From Merluccius polli (Eukaryota; Chordata; Actinopteri; Gadiformes; Merlucciidae): 64,000 bases of DNA. Location of the stretch: contig JAOPHQ010004840.1 of the NCBI GenBank assembly GCA_030340625.1, forward strand, positions 400,001 to 464,000. Direction: 5' to 3'. Position numbers and translations under genes: made by a program. Positions 23,301-33,020 of this stretch are shown here, piece after piece (positions within the stretch are counted from its first letter, which is position 1; each line of letters begins with the position of its first letter). The notes beneath the pieces were generated by a model that was given only the letters and a program-made list of their open reading frames with translations, was not told the DNA's origin and made no database searches.

Positions 23301-24006
23301 ATTTTATATAAAAAATGTGTATGGTAAAAAAGTGATTTCAAGGCAATTGGATTTGTGTTCTCTTCTCATTATTTTACATGCAGCAAGAGGTGAGAGTGGA
23401 GGAAAAGACCCCAGAGGACAATGCCAGGGCAGCAGCAGCGGTAACCAGTGACACTGAGGAGGACCAGGAGAAGGAGCTGCCATCAGCGCCACCAGCCAAA
23501 AGAAGCTGTACTCTGCTTGAGAACCTGTTAGGACCGGCGTTCACAAATCAGGGTAGGAATCTTTACTTTTTAAAATGTGAAGTTCTACATCTAGCTGTTG
23601 GTTGAGGCTAATTTCTCTCACTCTCACATTCTCTCTCACACATGCTCACACTCACTCTCTCTTTCTCTCTTTAGCTCCGGAGCCCATATCAGCATACACC
23701 AGAGCCAAGGACGAGATGGCTAAGTACCGCCTTGCTTTAACACCTTCTCTACAAGAGGACCCTCTCCTCTGGTGGAGTGTGCATCAGGTGCTGTACCCCA
23801 TGATTGCTAATGTGGCCAAACGGTACCTGTGCATTCCAGGTAGCAGTGTATCTGCAGAGCGGGTATTCTCCACCGCAGGAGATATTGTTACAGCCCAGCG
23901 TAGCACACTCAAGTCGGAGCACATTGACCAGCTGGTATTCTTGCACAAGAATGTGTGTGTCCCAGATTCTGGCACTGATGATGAAAAGTCTGATGAAGAT
24001 GAGTAG
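20389..24006 (+). pseudogene. hAT transposase of hAT-C, five segments, disrupted
   Basis: Exon 1 (20,389-20,731, continuing 22,314-22,983) begins with a BED finger: VWQYFRFY, CKICKAKIKY, then MRQHLVRFH. After hAT-D it resumes with HFAEKEIPHLYNETK, LTCDAWTSVATKSFVT (catalytic region), LVLVTDNASNMV and CYAHTANLASQ. Further exons are 23,060-23,284 (SALDPRFKALPF), 23,384-23,552 (acidic linker) and 23,675-24,006, the hATC dimerisation domain with LLWWSVHQ, YLCIPGSSVSAERVFSTAG and LVFLHKN. Introns are GT-AG. It is inactivated by hAT-D and by a deletion/frameshift near 22,340, where the frame entering after hAT-D does not match that of HFAEKE. Confidence 0.85.
20732..22305. mobile_element. hAT-D, non-autonomous hAT inside the hAT-C transposase exon
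   Basis: Ends TAGGGCTGGACCCGAATATT / TCGGGACAGCCCTA with 8-bp duplication GTATTCAG (20,724-20,731 and 22,306-22,313). AATATTCG words cluster at both ends and poly-T tracts lie just inside each. The middle (21,040-22,100) has patches resembling other repeat ends (TAGGGATGGGC at 21,048; AGGGACGGGCTGCC near 21,900), but no second duplication could be confirmed. No transposase ORF. Confidence 0.88.
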
Positions 24007-24506
24007 CACAATGTGGACATTTGCCTCTCTCACACAACAGGAGGATGTAGGGGCACAAGAGGGAGGGGAGGGAATAAGGGACAGTTAACTTTAAGATGAG
24101 TGTCACTCTGCTCTACTGTGTTCGTGTTGTGTACTGTTTACCTCAGTGTGCTGAAGCTCCAGATTGAGTAAGTTCAGTTGAATTATGCACTTTTGTTCAG
24201 AAGAATGCAATTTGTTACCTCGGAATATGGCAGCTTTCATTCATTTTCCATTTTCCATTCAATAAATTTGATGGAAGTACATATCTTGTTTACTTGAATT
24301 ATTGAATTAAATCCAGGGCTTGACTGTTTTCAGTGTTTTCCGCCAATAAAGGGGACTCTTGTTCAAGTGGAGCTTTCTCTGATCAAAGTTAAGTAGGTCA
24401 AAGTGCAAATGTTTACATAAGTCATAAAATAAAATATTTTGTGTCTTAAAATACAAGTCAAATGTTCAAAAAACCTTGTTATCTACTTATTGAGTGTAGT
24501 TGTAGA

Positions 24507-25844
24507 TAGTGTTGCACCGATACCGATACTAGTATCGGGAGGGGCCCCGATACCGCACTAAAATGCTGGCATCGGTATCGACGAGTACGAACAAATAATG
24601 CGCCGATGCCATTTCAGATAGGCTACTAATATGAAACTTGGAACGCAGCACCTTGTGTCTTTCTGTGCGTTCACACCGAAAGCGCACAAAGAGGAATCCA
24701 CCTTGTCCACTCCACCTGAGTCGCTTTTGTCGCTTCTGTCCCCCTTCAGAATGTTCGTTCTTGCTTTTTTTTTAATTTAAAAGGCCAGCGCGCCGCACGC
24801 GCTAAACACCACCACGCAACTACTGCTGTAGCACAGCCCATTTACCGACACCGTTGATCACGGAAAGTTACTTGATGAAGTCATTGAAAACAGAATTACT
24901 CCGATTGGCTGGAGAGTGTAGGTTAAAAAGTGTTTATTTACACCATCTTTGATGTACACCTAGGAAAGACGTTGACGCTATGAAGACGCTATGGCCACGT
25001 TGCTTGGCAACGCCTGCATACGGGAGCTATAAATAGTCTGCTCGACTTGTAAAAATAAAAAAACCCTCACGATTTCAACTCTAAAACACATTAAAGTATT
25101 ATTAATTGATTACATATTTCATTCTTTCGTAAGTGACCATGGTACTTCGCGGAAGCAACCCTCCGCTTCGCGTCGGACGGTTCACGCCTCCGCGTCGTCC
25201 ATTCATTTCTGTTAATGGACACCTCGTCGGGTTACTCCCCAAACATATTTACGGAAATGATCATCCCAAATAAACACCGATTTTGCCAAATGTAATGTTG
25301 TCAAATCATAGAGGACATCATAGAGGACATCATAGAGACATTCTCTCCCTTCACTCACTGCACTCACTGCAGTTATTTTTGCCACTGCTCGTTTTTGTTT
25401 TTTCAATGTGGATTTTGGAGTTGTAACTTGTTGTCATAGGACACCTTTTATTTATTTTATTTTATTTATTTTACCCTGGCTGCACTTAGAGGAGTGCACA
25501 TCAGCCTAGACCTTACAGGAGGAAGTAATTTCTTATTGCAATTCTGATTTGTTCTTACCTCAGATAGGCCTTAATGCCATGCACTCTCTACCTCATATGT
25601 ATATTATTTCTTATTTTAATTTAATTTAACTTCTTGTTGCACTACGATTTACATGTTGTAATTACATGGATATTGCACCATTTGGCATATTCAATTATTG
25701 TCACCCATAACAGGTAGGCAATAAAAAAGTTCTTCTGGATTTACTGTGTATTCCTGACCAAGCCATGATAGCAATGATTTCACATCCAAGTGAGTATGCA
25801 GTTCTTTAGTATTAGAAGAAAAAAAGCTTGTATATACGTATATA

Positions 25845-25911
<67 letters not shown>

Positions 25912-26004
25912 CTCCAAACGGCGTGGTATCGGTATGGTATCGGCCGATACTGCACAGCCGGGTATCGGTATCGGGGGCCAAAAAATGGTATCGGTGCAAC
26001 ACTA
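24507..26004. mobile_element. hAT-E, non-autonomous hAT
   Basis: Ends TAGTGTTGCACCGATACC / GGTATCGGTGCAACACTA with 8-bp duplication GTTGTAGA (24,499-24,506 and 26,005-26,012). GGTATCGGTATCGG words repeat near both ends. 1,498 bp, non-coding, with a TA microsatellite near the right end. A block around 25,131-25,217 also occurs, inverted, near 41,060-41,145. Confidence 0.9.
25831..25900. repeat. (TA)n microsatellite
   Basis: About 60 bp of nearly pure TA followed by a T run. The 70-100-residue ORFs across it are artefacts of the repeat. Confidence 0.95.
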
Positions 26005-26037
26005 GTTGTAGAGGAACCGAGTTATAATTGATAGGCT

Positions 26038-27236
26038 CAGTGTTTCCCCTACTATGTATTCAGCAGTGGCGCAGCGCCACTGCTGGAAAATCAGCGCCAC
26101 TGCAAAAATCTTCACATGATCGGTATTTAGCACAACTACAACGTCATCTTGAAATTGCCAAGCGTTAAAGGGGAAATTAACCCCAAAACAACACTATGCT
26201 CCAACACTATATTTCATCACATGAATAAAGTTGATTGTGCTGCCACCCGCCAGCAACGGACCCACTAGCCGCGGACCCGACCGCGCAGCACCCACCGCCG
26301 TCTACAATCGCTGTTAACAGCATGTTACAGCGGTAACAGCATGTGTGTGTCCGAGAGGGCTGCTCTATTCGGACACATTACTATGAAGCCCCGGTGACGG
26401 TGTGGGAGTGCGGATGATAATAAAACAGCGGTAACAGCGATTGTAGACGGCGGTGGGTGCTGCGCGGTCGGGTCCGCGGCTAGTGGGTCCGTTGCTGGCG
26501 GGTCCGCGGCAATCGCGGCGAATTCTTAGATTACTCGCCAGAGTGGCGAGTGGTCTTCATAAATTACTCGACAAATACAAAAATTACTCGCATTTGGCCG
26601 AGTAAAACAGCCTTATTTCAACCCCTGTGTGTGTGTGTGTCCGAGAGGGCTGCTCTCCTGAAGATTCACATTCAGAACGTTCATAACTTGTAGTCCTGCA
26701 TTTTTCTTCCGGTGATTTGATGACGCGTCAAATCACCGTTACTGTAGCCGTTAAATTCTTTTCTTTTTTATATGGAGTTAGTACATTTGATGGCAGCACA
26801 ATCAACTTTATTCATGTGATGAAATATAGTGTTGGAGCATAGTGTTGTTTTTGGGTTCATTTCCCCTTTAAGACAACATTTTCAATATTTTTTGCCCCAA
26901 TCAATTTCTAGGCCTACCAATAATGTAAATAAAAGCTTAAAATTAACACAAAAGAAAAACATGAGTAATCCTGTCTAAAATTATAAAATCAAGATTTCTG
27001 TTTCTGACCAGTTCAAGGTACGTGCTCCAATATTAAATCTGTTGATGGTATATCATATTTGTCTCAAAATGTCCATTTCTATCCACAAAACTTGCCAGAA
27101 GTTATGGTTTAAGGGGTTATTAAAAAAAAAAATCTTCCGGAGGTGAATGCCCCCAGACCCCTGCGCGCCGCCGCGTGCGGCTTGCCTCCGTTACGTAACA
27201 GCACCACTGCTGGAAAAATTTCTAGGGGAAACACTG
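26038..27236. mobile_element. foldback element with CAGTGTTTCCCCTA ends
   Basis: Ends CAGTGTTTCCCCTA / TAGGGGAAACACTG, flanked by a 5-bp AGGCT (26,033-26,037 and 27,237-27,241). Internally it is a large inverted repeat: about 26,166-26,330 pairs with about 26,423-26,505 and 26,790-26,872. The loop holds a second AT-rich block (26,521-26,610) with ATTACTCG repeats. No ORF. The CAGTG end and 5-bp duplication match the element at 8,838. Confidence 0.75.
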
Positions 27237-27568
27237 AGGCTAGTTATTTACAAATGTAGCTACAGATGAAGACAAAATCAATCTTATATGGAAAAATGCA
27301 TTAAAAATAGCAATAATCGAAGAATCGTGGCACCAATAATCGAATCGAATCGACAATTGTTAGAATCGAAGAATCGAAGAATCGAAGCTCCCATAATCGA
27401 AATCGAATCGTTAGGTACCCTTGTTGGAGCACCCCTAATGTGAACCCCAGAGTTCTGACTTTGATTCAAGACCTTTCTGACCATGAGTGGCGTACACAGT
27501 AAGGTTAATGACCTACAGTATGCTCATTTGATTTTTGATGGTCGTCTCTCTCAGACACACATACACAC

Positions 27569-30267
27569 TAGGCCTGCACGATATCAGCAAAATGTGCGAT
27601 GTGCGATCACACTGTTCAATATTGCGATGACGATATGACTTGCGATAAATAAGAAAATATTTAAGTTTGCATACAGTTCCTGTCTCTTTCAGATTTTTCA
27701 GCTTTAATAGATTCCCTGCTTTTAGGTACTCTCAACACTGAATAGCTGATGATAATTACATAACAAAAAGGGAAAATAATATTCTTGTGCATGCTTTTAT
27801 TGAAACCCACATAACATTAATTTACATGTTATTGTAAAAATAAATTAAAGTTTCCTTACCCTGCTCTCAACAAAAACAAAAAGTATCTATTGAAATAAAA
27901 GAATCTCAGGGGGAAAAGAGCTTAAATAAATAACACAAATAAATTCTGGATTGGATACTGACAGGGTTAAATAATGTCCAAAACATACTCCGTAGTTTGT
28001 GGTTTAAAATGTATATGTTAAGGACGAAAATGAAAACATCCCCGCTTAGCAAATGGTATCATCCTCACCCTCCTTCTCCTCTGCACCGCTCCGCAGCCCG
28101 ACCGTCCAGCGCGACTCACGCAGAGTGAGATCTGTTTAGTTGTAGTGTTGTGAATCAACTGTTGCTCCAAAGCTGTCTCACACTTCTTTCCTTTTACCGA
28201 GAGTTGTTCCGATTCCGATACCATATCGGTGAGTGCTGGAGTCCAGGCGCCGTTTACCAGTTAGCTCTGTTAGCCCGGTTAGCTCCGTTAGCGCCATTAG
28301 CGCCATTAACGTAATTTACGTAAGTTATTTACGTAACTTACGCAAATTACATAAGTTATTACGTAAATAACTTACGTAATTTGCGTAAGTTATTTACGTA
28401 ATAACTTACGTAATTTGCGTAAGTTATTACGTAAATAACTTACGCAAATTACGTAAGTTATTACGTAAATAACTTACGTAATTTGCGTAAGTTACGTGAA
28501 TTGCGTAACTTACGCAATTCACGTAAGTTATTACGTAAATAACTTACGCAAATTACGTAAGTTATTACGTAAATAACTTACGCAAATTACGTAATTTATT
28601 TACGTAATAACTTACGCAATTCACGTAAGTTATTACGTAATAACTTACGTAATTTGCGTAAGTTATTACGTAATAACTTATGTGAATTGCGTAAGTTATT
28701 ACGTAAATAACTTACGCAAATTACGTAAGTTATTACGTAATAACTTACGTGAATTGCGTAAGTTACGCAATTCACGTAAGTTACGCAAATTACGTAAGTT
28801 ATTACGTAAATAACTTACGCAATTCACGTAAGTTATTACGTAAATAACTTACGTAATTTGCATAAGTTATTTACGTAATAACTTGAGCAATTCACGTAAG
28901 TTATTACGTAAATAACTTACGCAAATTAAGTAAATTAATTATTACGTAAATTGTGTAAATAACTTACGTAATTCGCGCGTCTTTTCTGGTCCGTCGTCAT
29001 GGAAACATGAAGCCCTGCCAGTGGTGCGGCGTTTGGACCAGAGTGAAAACAAACAAAACGACACATCACTGTATACCACCAGTATGTGTGAAAACACTCA
29101 CTGTGGCTTTTTAAATTAATTGTTATTTATTCATAGATTTATATCTGTTATTTTTCAGTTGTCTGACTATCAAACCAGACAATAAAATAAAGTTAAATGT
29201 TTTTCTTTTGCTGTATTCATTAATGTTTTACAGAGGATTTAACCTGAACCAGGCTTTGCAACAATAATAATCACATCACATTCATGGGGGCATAGTATAT
29301 ACTAACTCCTAGCGTTACTCTGTGTGTGTGTGAATGATAAAGTTATTTTTCAATAGACATAGAAATTGGCAGAACAGTGGCAGTGGGGCTCATTGGGTGC
29401 TCAGCGCCCCTGACGTAGCGTTCTATTTTTGACGCGAGCCGCTGCTGAAACGCATCAATTTAAACAAAGCAGACCGACCGGGCAGGAAGTGAAATAGTAA
29501 AAGCCATAGAGCATCCGGTCAATTTTCAAAATAAAACCACCCTCCCGATCGAACACGGCCACAAATCGTCGTTTATAACTGACTTTGTCTATAGGCTACA
29601 GCACAACACATTAGGACATAACAACAATAAACAACACTAAACACAATTAAACCAGACAAAAAAGTAAACATTTACTATATATCGTCTACCAACTCATGGT
29701 AGAAGCACACACATCTAGGAAAAACGACCAAATCAACAGCAAATCAACTTCTGACAGACAAAGCAACTGCAAGTCAACTTCGGAAAGGCAAAGTAACCTT
29801 TTATTTGTTTGTTCTATTTTGACATCTACAAATGATCGCGTGGTCTCCTGATTCTCGCGTGGTCTTGTAGTTCTCGCGTGATCCCGCGAATCCTGCCGCC
29901 TCGCAGCGCTACGCTGTAGGGGACGTGAGCGTCGCGTTACGGCTGCGTCGCGGTCACCGCTGCTGATCGCTGCCACTAGTCAATGAAAGTATTTCCACCG
30001 GGCCGCTGCGGAACGTCTCAGCAGCGTCCCAGGAGCGGCGCGCCGCAGCCGCAACGCTATCTTTACGTAGCGTTATCCTGCAGGAACGTCAGCGAAGCTT
30101 GGCGTCATCTGATTGACTAGTGTGTGCATGCATGGCCCCAAATGTCAGAATGCCACGGCGAGTGTGCATGGCAAACTTATCGCATTACAGACCAGCTTTT
30201 GCGATGTGTTTATCGCGAACGTTCACATCGCGATGACGATGAAAATTCGATTAATCATGCAGGCCTA
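27569..30267. mobile_element. hAT-F, non-autonomous hAT carrying a palindromic satellite
   Basis: Ends TAGGCCTGCACGATATCA / ATCATGCAGGCCTA with 8-bp duplication ATACACAC (27,561-27,568 and 30,268-30,275). Subterminal GCGATGACGATA and TCGCGATGACGAT words occur at both ends. 2,699 bp, no transposase. It holds the TTACGTAA array (28,305-28,975). The block 29,400-30,110 is GC-rich, with AACGCTA/TAGCGTT words at both sides, and may be a further insertion whose ends I could not prove. It inserted just downstream of the SAMD3-like stop. Confidence 0.88.
28305..28975. repeat. self-complementary TTACGTAA satellite array
   Basis: About 670 bp built almost wholly from the palindromes TTACGTAA and AATTACGTAA/TTACGTAATT, joined by GTTATT/AATAAC and with TTGCGTAA or TTCACGTAA variants. 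Units are irregular (about 15-40 bp) and alternate in orientation, so both strands read nearly the same. Confidence 0.9.
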
Positions 30268-30484
30268 ATACACACACAAACACACTCATTCTCCCATACA
30301 TACGCACTCATTCCCACACACACTCTTACACACATGCATATGCACATACTTTCACACAAGAGATGTTTGTTTGAACCTGTTTGTAAGGAAACCAATGTTC
30401 TGAATTGATGAAGGAATTAATGTTACATTTAATGATTTAATGGTTTAATGTTACACACTCACTCTTACACACTTGCAAACTTAA

Positions 30485-31283
30485 AGCGTCAGACCACCAT
30501 TTCTGGAATTAAACACATTCTCCACCTCCGCTTGAGTTAAATAACTGAGTTTTACCTTTCTCCTGTTCATCCAGCCGTTCTCTGTGTCAGTCAATGCAAT
30601 AGCTAGCACGTTTCATTGAGAATGCTTGAATCCTATTAGCCCACCAAGCTGACGTCTGGTAAAATCACACTTACATCACACCGGCATCTTTCCTGTTTAA
30701 AAGTTGTCTCTTCTGAAGTTGGAAAGTGTGATAACATTGAAATGAAACACAGTGATTTCCTAGGCAGATTTGACCAAGAACTATATTCTCGAGCCGGGGT
30801 GATAATCAACAAACGTTCTAAAGCTGCAGTCAGGCAGCAGAGCAATGATATGCAACACCAGAACATAGTTCCTGTTGACTGGGAGGGAACTATTTTCTTA
30901 TGTTGCATATCATTGCGCTGCTGCCTGACATCAAAATTGGTGCGTTCGTTGATTATTACCCCGGCTCGAGAATATAGCTCTTGGTCAAATCTGCCTAAGA
31001 AATCACCGTGTTTCATTTAAATGTTTTCACACTTTCCAACTTCAGAAGAGACAACGTTTAAACAGGAAGGATGCCGGAAATCCTAGGTACTTTTTAAGTG
31101 TGACGCTAACAGGTGTTAGCTTGGTGGACTAATAGGATTCAAGCAGTTTCAGTGAAACATGCTAGCTGTTGCGTCGCCAGACATAGAGAACGGCTGGATG
31201 AACAGGAGAAAGGTAAAACTCAGTTATTAAACTCAACGGGAGGTGGAAAATGAGTGTAATTCCAGAAATGGTGGTCTGACGCT
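30485..31283. mobile_element. palindromic element in a TTAA target
   Basis: Ends AGCGTCAGACCACC / GGTGGTCTGACGCT, each bordered by TTAA (30,481-30,484 and 31,284-31,287). The two halves are near-perfect inverted copies of about 390 bp meeting near 30,884. The mirrored ORFs of 92 and 126 residues are by-products of the palindrome. TTAA duplication indicates piggyBac or Kolobok; the AG-initial terminus favours Kolobok. Confidence 0.75.
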
Positions 31284-31289
31284 TTAAAC

Positions 31290-31560
31290 CCACACATTCT
31301 CTCTCCCACACATACACACTCTGACACACACGCACATATACACACACACACACATTCCCCCACATATACGCACTCTTACACTCACACAGACACACACACG
31401 CATACACACATACTTTCAGACATGACATATGAAACATGTTTATTTCTGATGTTTCTTTGTTGTTTTGTTTTGTAACATTCTGTGGCAGTCTGTAGGTACA
31501 CCCCCCCCCTCCCCAAGACACACACACACACACACACACACACTATATCCCCACTTATTT
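31290..31560. repeat. CA/GT-rich simple repeats
   Basis: Interrupted (CA)n runs at 31,305-31,410 and 31,518-31,545. ORFs reading long runs of Cys-Val on the other strand are spurious. Confidence 0.9.
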
Positions 31561-31749
31561 CCAATTTATATATTATATTTGACTGCCTTTAAAATGTTTT
31601 TGTACTGTTTTTTCATGGCTTATTCCATTAAACTCTATGAGGTTAAGGACATCTTTGTGACATGCATTGATTTATATTTCAGTATTAACCCTGTTTAATG
31701 ATGAGGATTTTGCAGTAAAATAATGTTTGACATTTTTAGTGAAGCCAAA

Positions 31750-32222
31750 TGGGATTGATGTACAATAAGCAACAAATGGACATAAAACACACTGAAATAA
31801 TTGGTTTCATAGCATAACATCTATGCTAATATAACAGAAGTCCAGTGTTTAATATACAGGTTTAACATGTAAATACATGTTATTCAGTAAAGGTAATTCC
31901 TGTTTTGTTGTATATTTTACAGAATTCTTCCGGTAACCACAGCTGCCAATTTTTTTCCGTAAAAAAAACAGTAATTTAATAGCGTAATATCCATGCTAAT
32001 GTCACAGAAATCCAGTGTGTAATATACTTGGGATTGATGTACAATAAGCAACAAATGGACGTAAAACATACTGAAATAATTGGTTTCATAGCATAATATC
32101 TATGCTAATATAACAGAAGTCCAGTGTTTAATATACAGGTTTAACATGTAAAATATACATGTTTTCTGTAAAGGCAATTACTGTATTGCTGTGAATTTTA
32201 CAGAATTGTTCCGGTAACAGTG
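31750..32222. repeat. duplicated right end of the CACTA-like element
   Basis: The block starting GGGATTGATGTACAATAAGC occurs at 31,750-31,935 and again at 32,031-32,222. Each copy ends in TTTTACAGAATTSTTCCGGTAAC, and only the outer one finishes CAGTG. Subterminal duplication is common in CACTA elements. Confidence 0.8.
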
Positions 32223-32224
32223 CA

Positions 32225-32373
32225 GGATCTGTGGTAGGTACTTTGATTATTCTAGAGATAGACCCATATCGCTTAAGAAATTCAAAGACCTCATTGTCAA
32301 CCTCAGTATTGGTTAATCCACTGACTAAAACAGCATTAGGGATCTTGACACCCTCTGTCACAATGATATCCAT
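32225..32373 (-). pseudogene. gypsy gag N-terminus, separated from the rest by the insertion
   Basis: ATG at 32,371-32,373 opens a short frame with IPNAVLVSGLTNTEVDNEV and FLKRYGSISRIIKV, typical of the N-terminus of a fish gag family resembling RRM/PNMA-like folds (inference). The frame runs into the CACTA-like element at 32,222. With the element and one CA removed it is in phase with the gag frame ending at 6,598. Confidence 0.8.
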
Positions 32374-32560
32374 TTTTAAACAAGAAAAACTGAATTGTCA
32401 ATGAACTTGAAAATTAACTGAATCAACACAACCAAAATACCTCAAAAATGATTTTTTTCAAATACACTCAATTACCCAAAAGGTGTCCATTTAATCTGTT
32501 TATGAATGGAATTGTATGAACTAAATCTCTCCCTCCTGGCTAGCTCGCCAAGTTTTACTG
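32374..32560 (-). other. gypsy 5' leader with possible primer-binding site
   Basis: On the minus strand a TTGGCGAGCTAGCCAGGAGG motif (32,532-32,551) lies 9-10 nt after the presumed LTR end. TGG-initial sites here usually pair with a tRNA 3' end. No tRNA could be matched by eye. Confidence 0.4.
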
Positions 32561-33020
32561 TGTAACCCACCTGATAGGTAAGACACTGGACCAGATTACT
32601 CTAGACTCGTAAGAGGGAGTGATGAAGAATAGAATTAGACACCGATTGAGTAAGAGACACACAGAGGTAAGTTTAACAATGTCCGTGTATTAACACATGA
32701 AAAATAAACATTTGTACAAATATGGCCGGCCTTTAGTTTTTCTTTTAACGTGTCTTTTTAAAAATCGGGTGCACCCTTAAAACAAAATAAAATAAACTCT
32801 CTTGTTCTCCAAGGAAGGAAAAAATAAAGAATGTTCCTTTAAGTCTTTCTGACTCTTTCTCGGTCCTACCACACCGACAGGAATACAGACGAAGAAGAGA
32901 GGGTTCTCTTCAGCTCCAATCCAGATGTTCACAAGGTTAGCTCGCCATCTCCCTTCTGGGGAGAGAATCCAGAATCCAGGGTCTCCAAAAAACCCAGCCT
33001 GTATAGCACAACAGGGCTTA
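32561..33020 (-). repeat. putative 5' LTR, 3' portion
   Basis: The minus strand ends GGTGGGTTACA at 32,561, which mirrors the TGTAACC start of the 3' LTR (inverted LTR ends). An AT-rich tract with several AATAAA-like words lies inside. It is interrupted at 33,020 by a Harbinger element, and no TGTAACC start is found beyond 35,115. It shows no obvious match to 1-391, so the call is tentative. Confidence 0.4.

Larger units (their letters stand above)
20172..27437 (+). mobile_element. hAT-C, hAT element inserted in the last SAMD3-like exon
   Basis: Ends TAGGGGTGGGTGCAATTC / GTTGGAGCACCCCTA, flanked by ATGTGAAC (20,164-20,171 and 27,438-27,445). It carries its own BED/hATC transposase gene (20,389-24,006) and holds three later insertions: 20,732-22,305, 24,507-26,004 and 26,038-27,236. 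Without them it is about 3 kb. The last codons of the SAMD3-like gene continue directly after it. Confidence 0.92.
13132..27502 (+). pseudogene. SAMD3-like protein gene carried by the CACTA-like element, broken
   Basis: Exon 1 (13,132-13,283 plus 18,363-18,406) encodes a SAM-like domain: helices around AINEVLPDLSDGAKDML, then ITEADLL and PVQARKAVAAWK. Exon 2 (18,497-19,584) has a Ser/Pro-rich linker, then SLERGKRPSPKMRREMVRI, YGCIKWD and LLEDWPFVFDEIGM. Exons 3 (19,697-19,865) and 4 (20,099-20,171 plus 27,446-27,502) complete the domain seen in fish proteins named 'sterile alpha motif domain-containing protein 3-like', ending DLSDHEWRTQ-stop. Introns are GT-AG. Lesions: hAT-B inserted in exon 1, hAT-C in exon 4, in-frame TAG 18,532-18,534, frameshift near 19,050-19,062. 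Function unknown; presumably an accessory protein of the transposon. Confidence 0.75.
6601..32222 (+). mobile_element. CACTA/EnSpm-like DNA transposon, 25.6 kb, inflated by nested insertions
   Basis: The ends are CACTGTAAAAAATG (6,601) and CCGGTAACAGTG (to 32,222), so termini are 5'-CACTG. A 2-bp CA duplication flanks it (6,599-6,600 and 32,223-32,224). Removing the element plus one CA leaves the two gag halves in one continuous frame, which fixes the boundaries. Both ends are rich in TGTAAA/TTTACA subterminal motifs. It carries a transposase-like gene (10,017-12,933) and a SAMD3-like gene (13,132-27,502). After subtracting the inserts listed separately, about 7.2 kb remain. CACTG ends with 2-3-bp duplications are the hallmark of CACTA; the perfect TIR match is short, 6 bp. 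Confidence 0.75.
1..33020 (-). mobile_element. Ty3/gypsy LTR retrotransposon, split by a 25.6-kb insertion
   Basis: On the minus strand the order is gag (N-terminus 32,225-32,373, remainder 5,051-6,598), protease, reverse transcriptase, RNase H, integrase, a C-terminal extension, a polypurine tract and the start of the 3' LTR. The order RT-RNase H-integrase is that of Ty3/gypsy (Metaviridae). The 25,622 bp between 6,601 and 32,222 are a later transposon inserted in gag. Several stops and frameshifts show this copy is dead. The 3' LTR runs off the left edge, and the 5' LTR is only tentatively seen at 32,561-33,020, so LTR identity, and hence age, cannot be judged. Confidence 0.88.

Noticed and set aside
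29686..29976. 96-residue Arg/Ser-rich minus-strand ORF
   Set aside because: It lies in GC-rich repeat sequence of a non-autonomous hAT, with no domain and no codon or splice support.
29400..30110. Possible insertion inside hAT-F with AACGCTA/TAGCGTT ends
   Set aside because: No inverted termini of useful length and no duplication could be established.
31162..31564. Cys/Val-rich ORFs
   Set aside because: Translation of CA/GT microsatellites.
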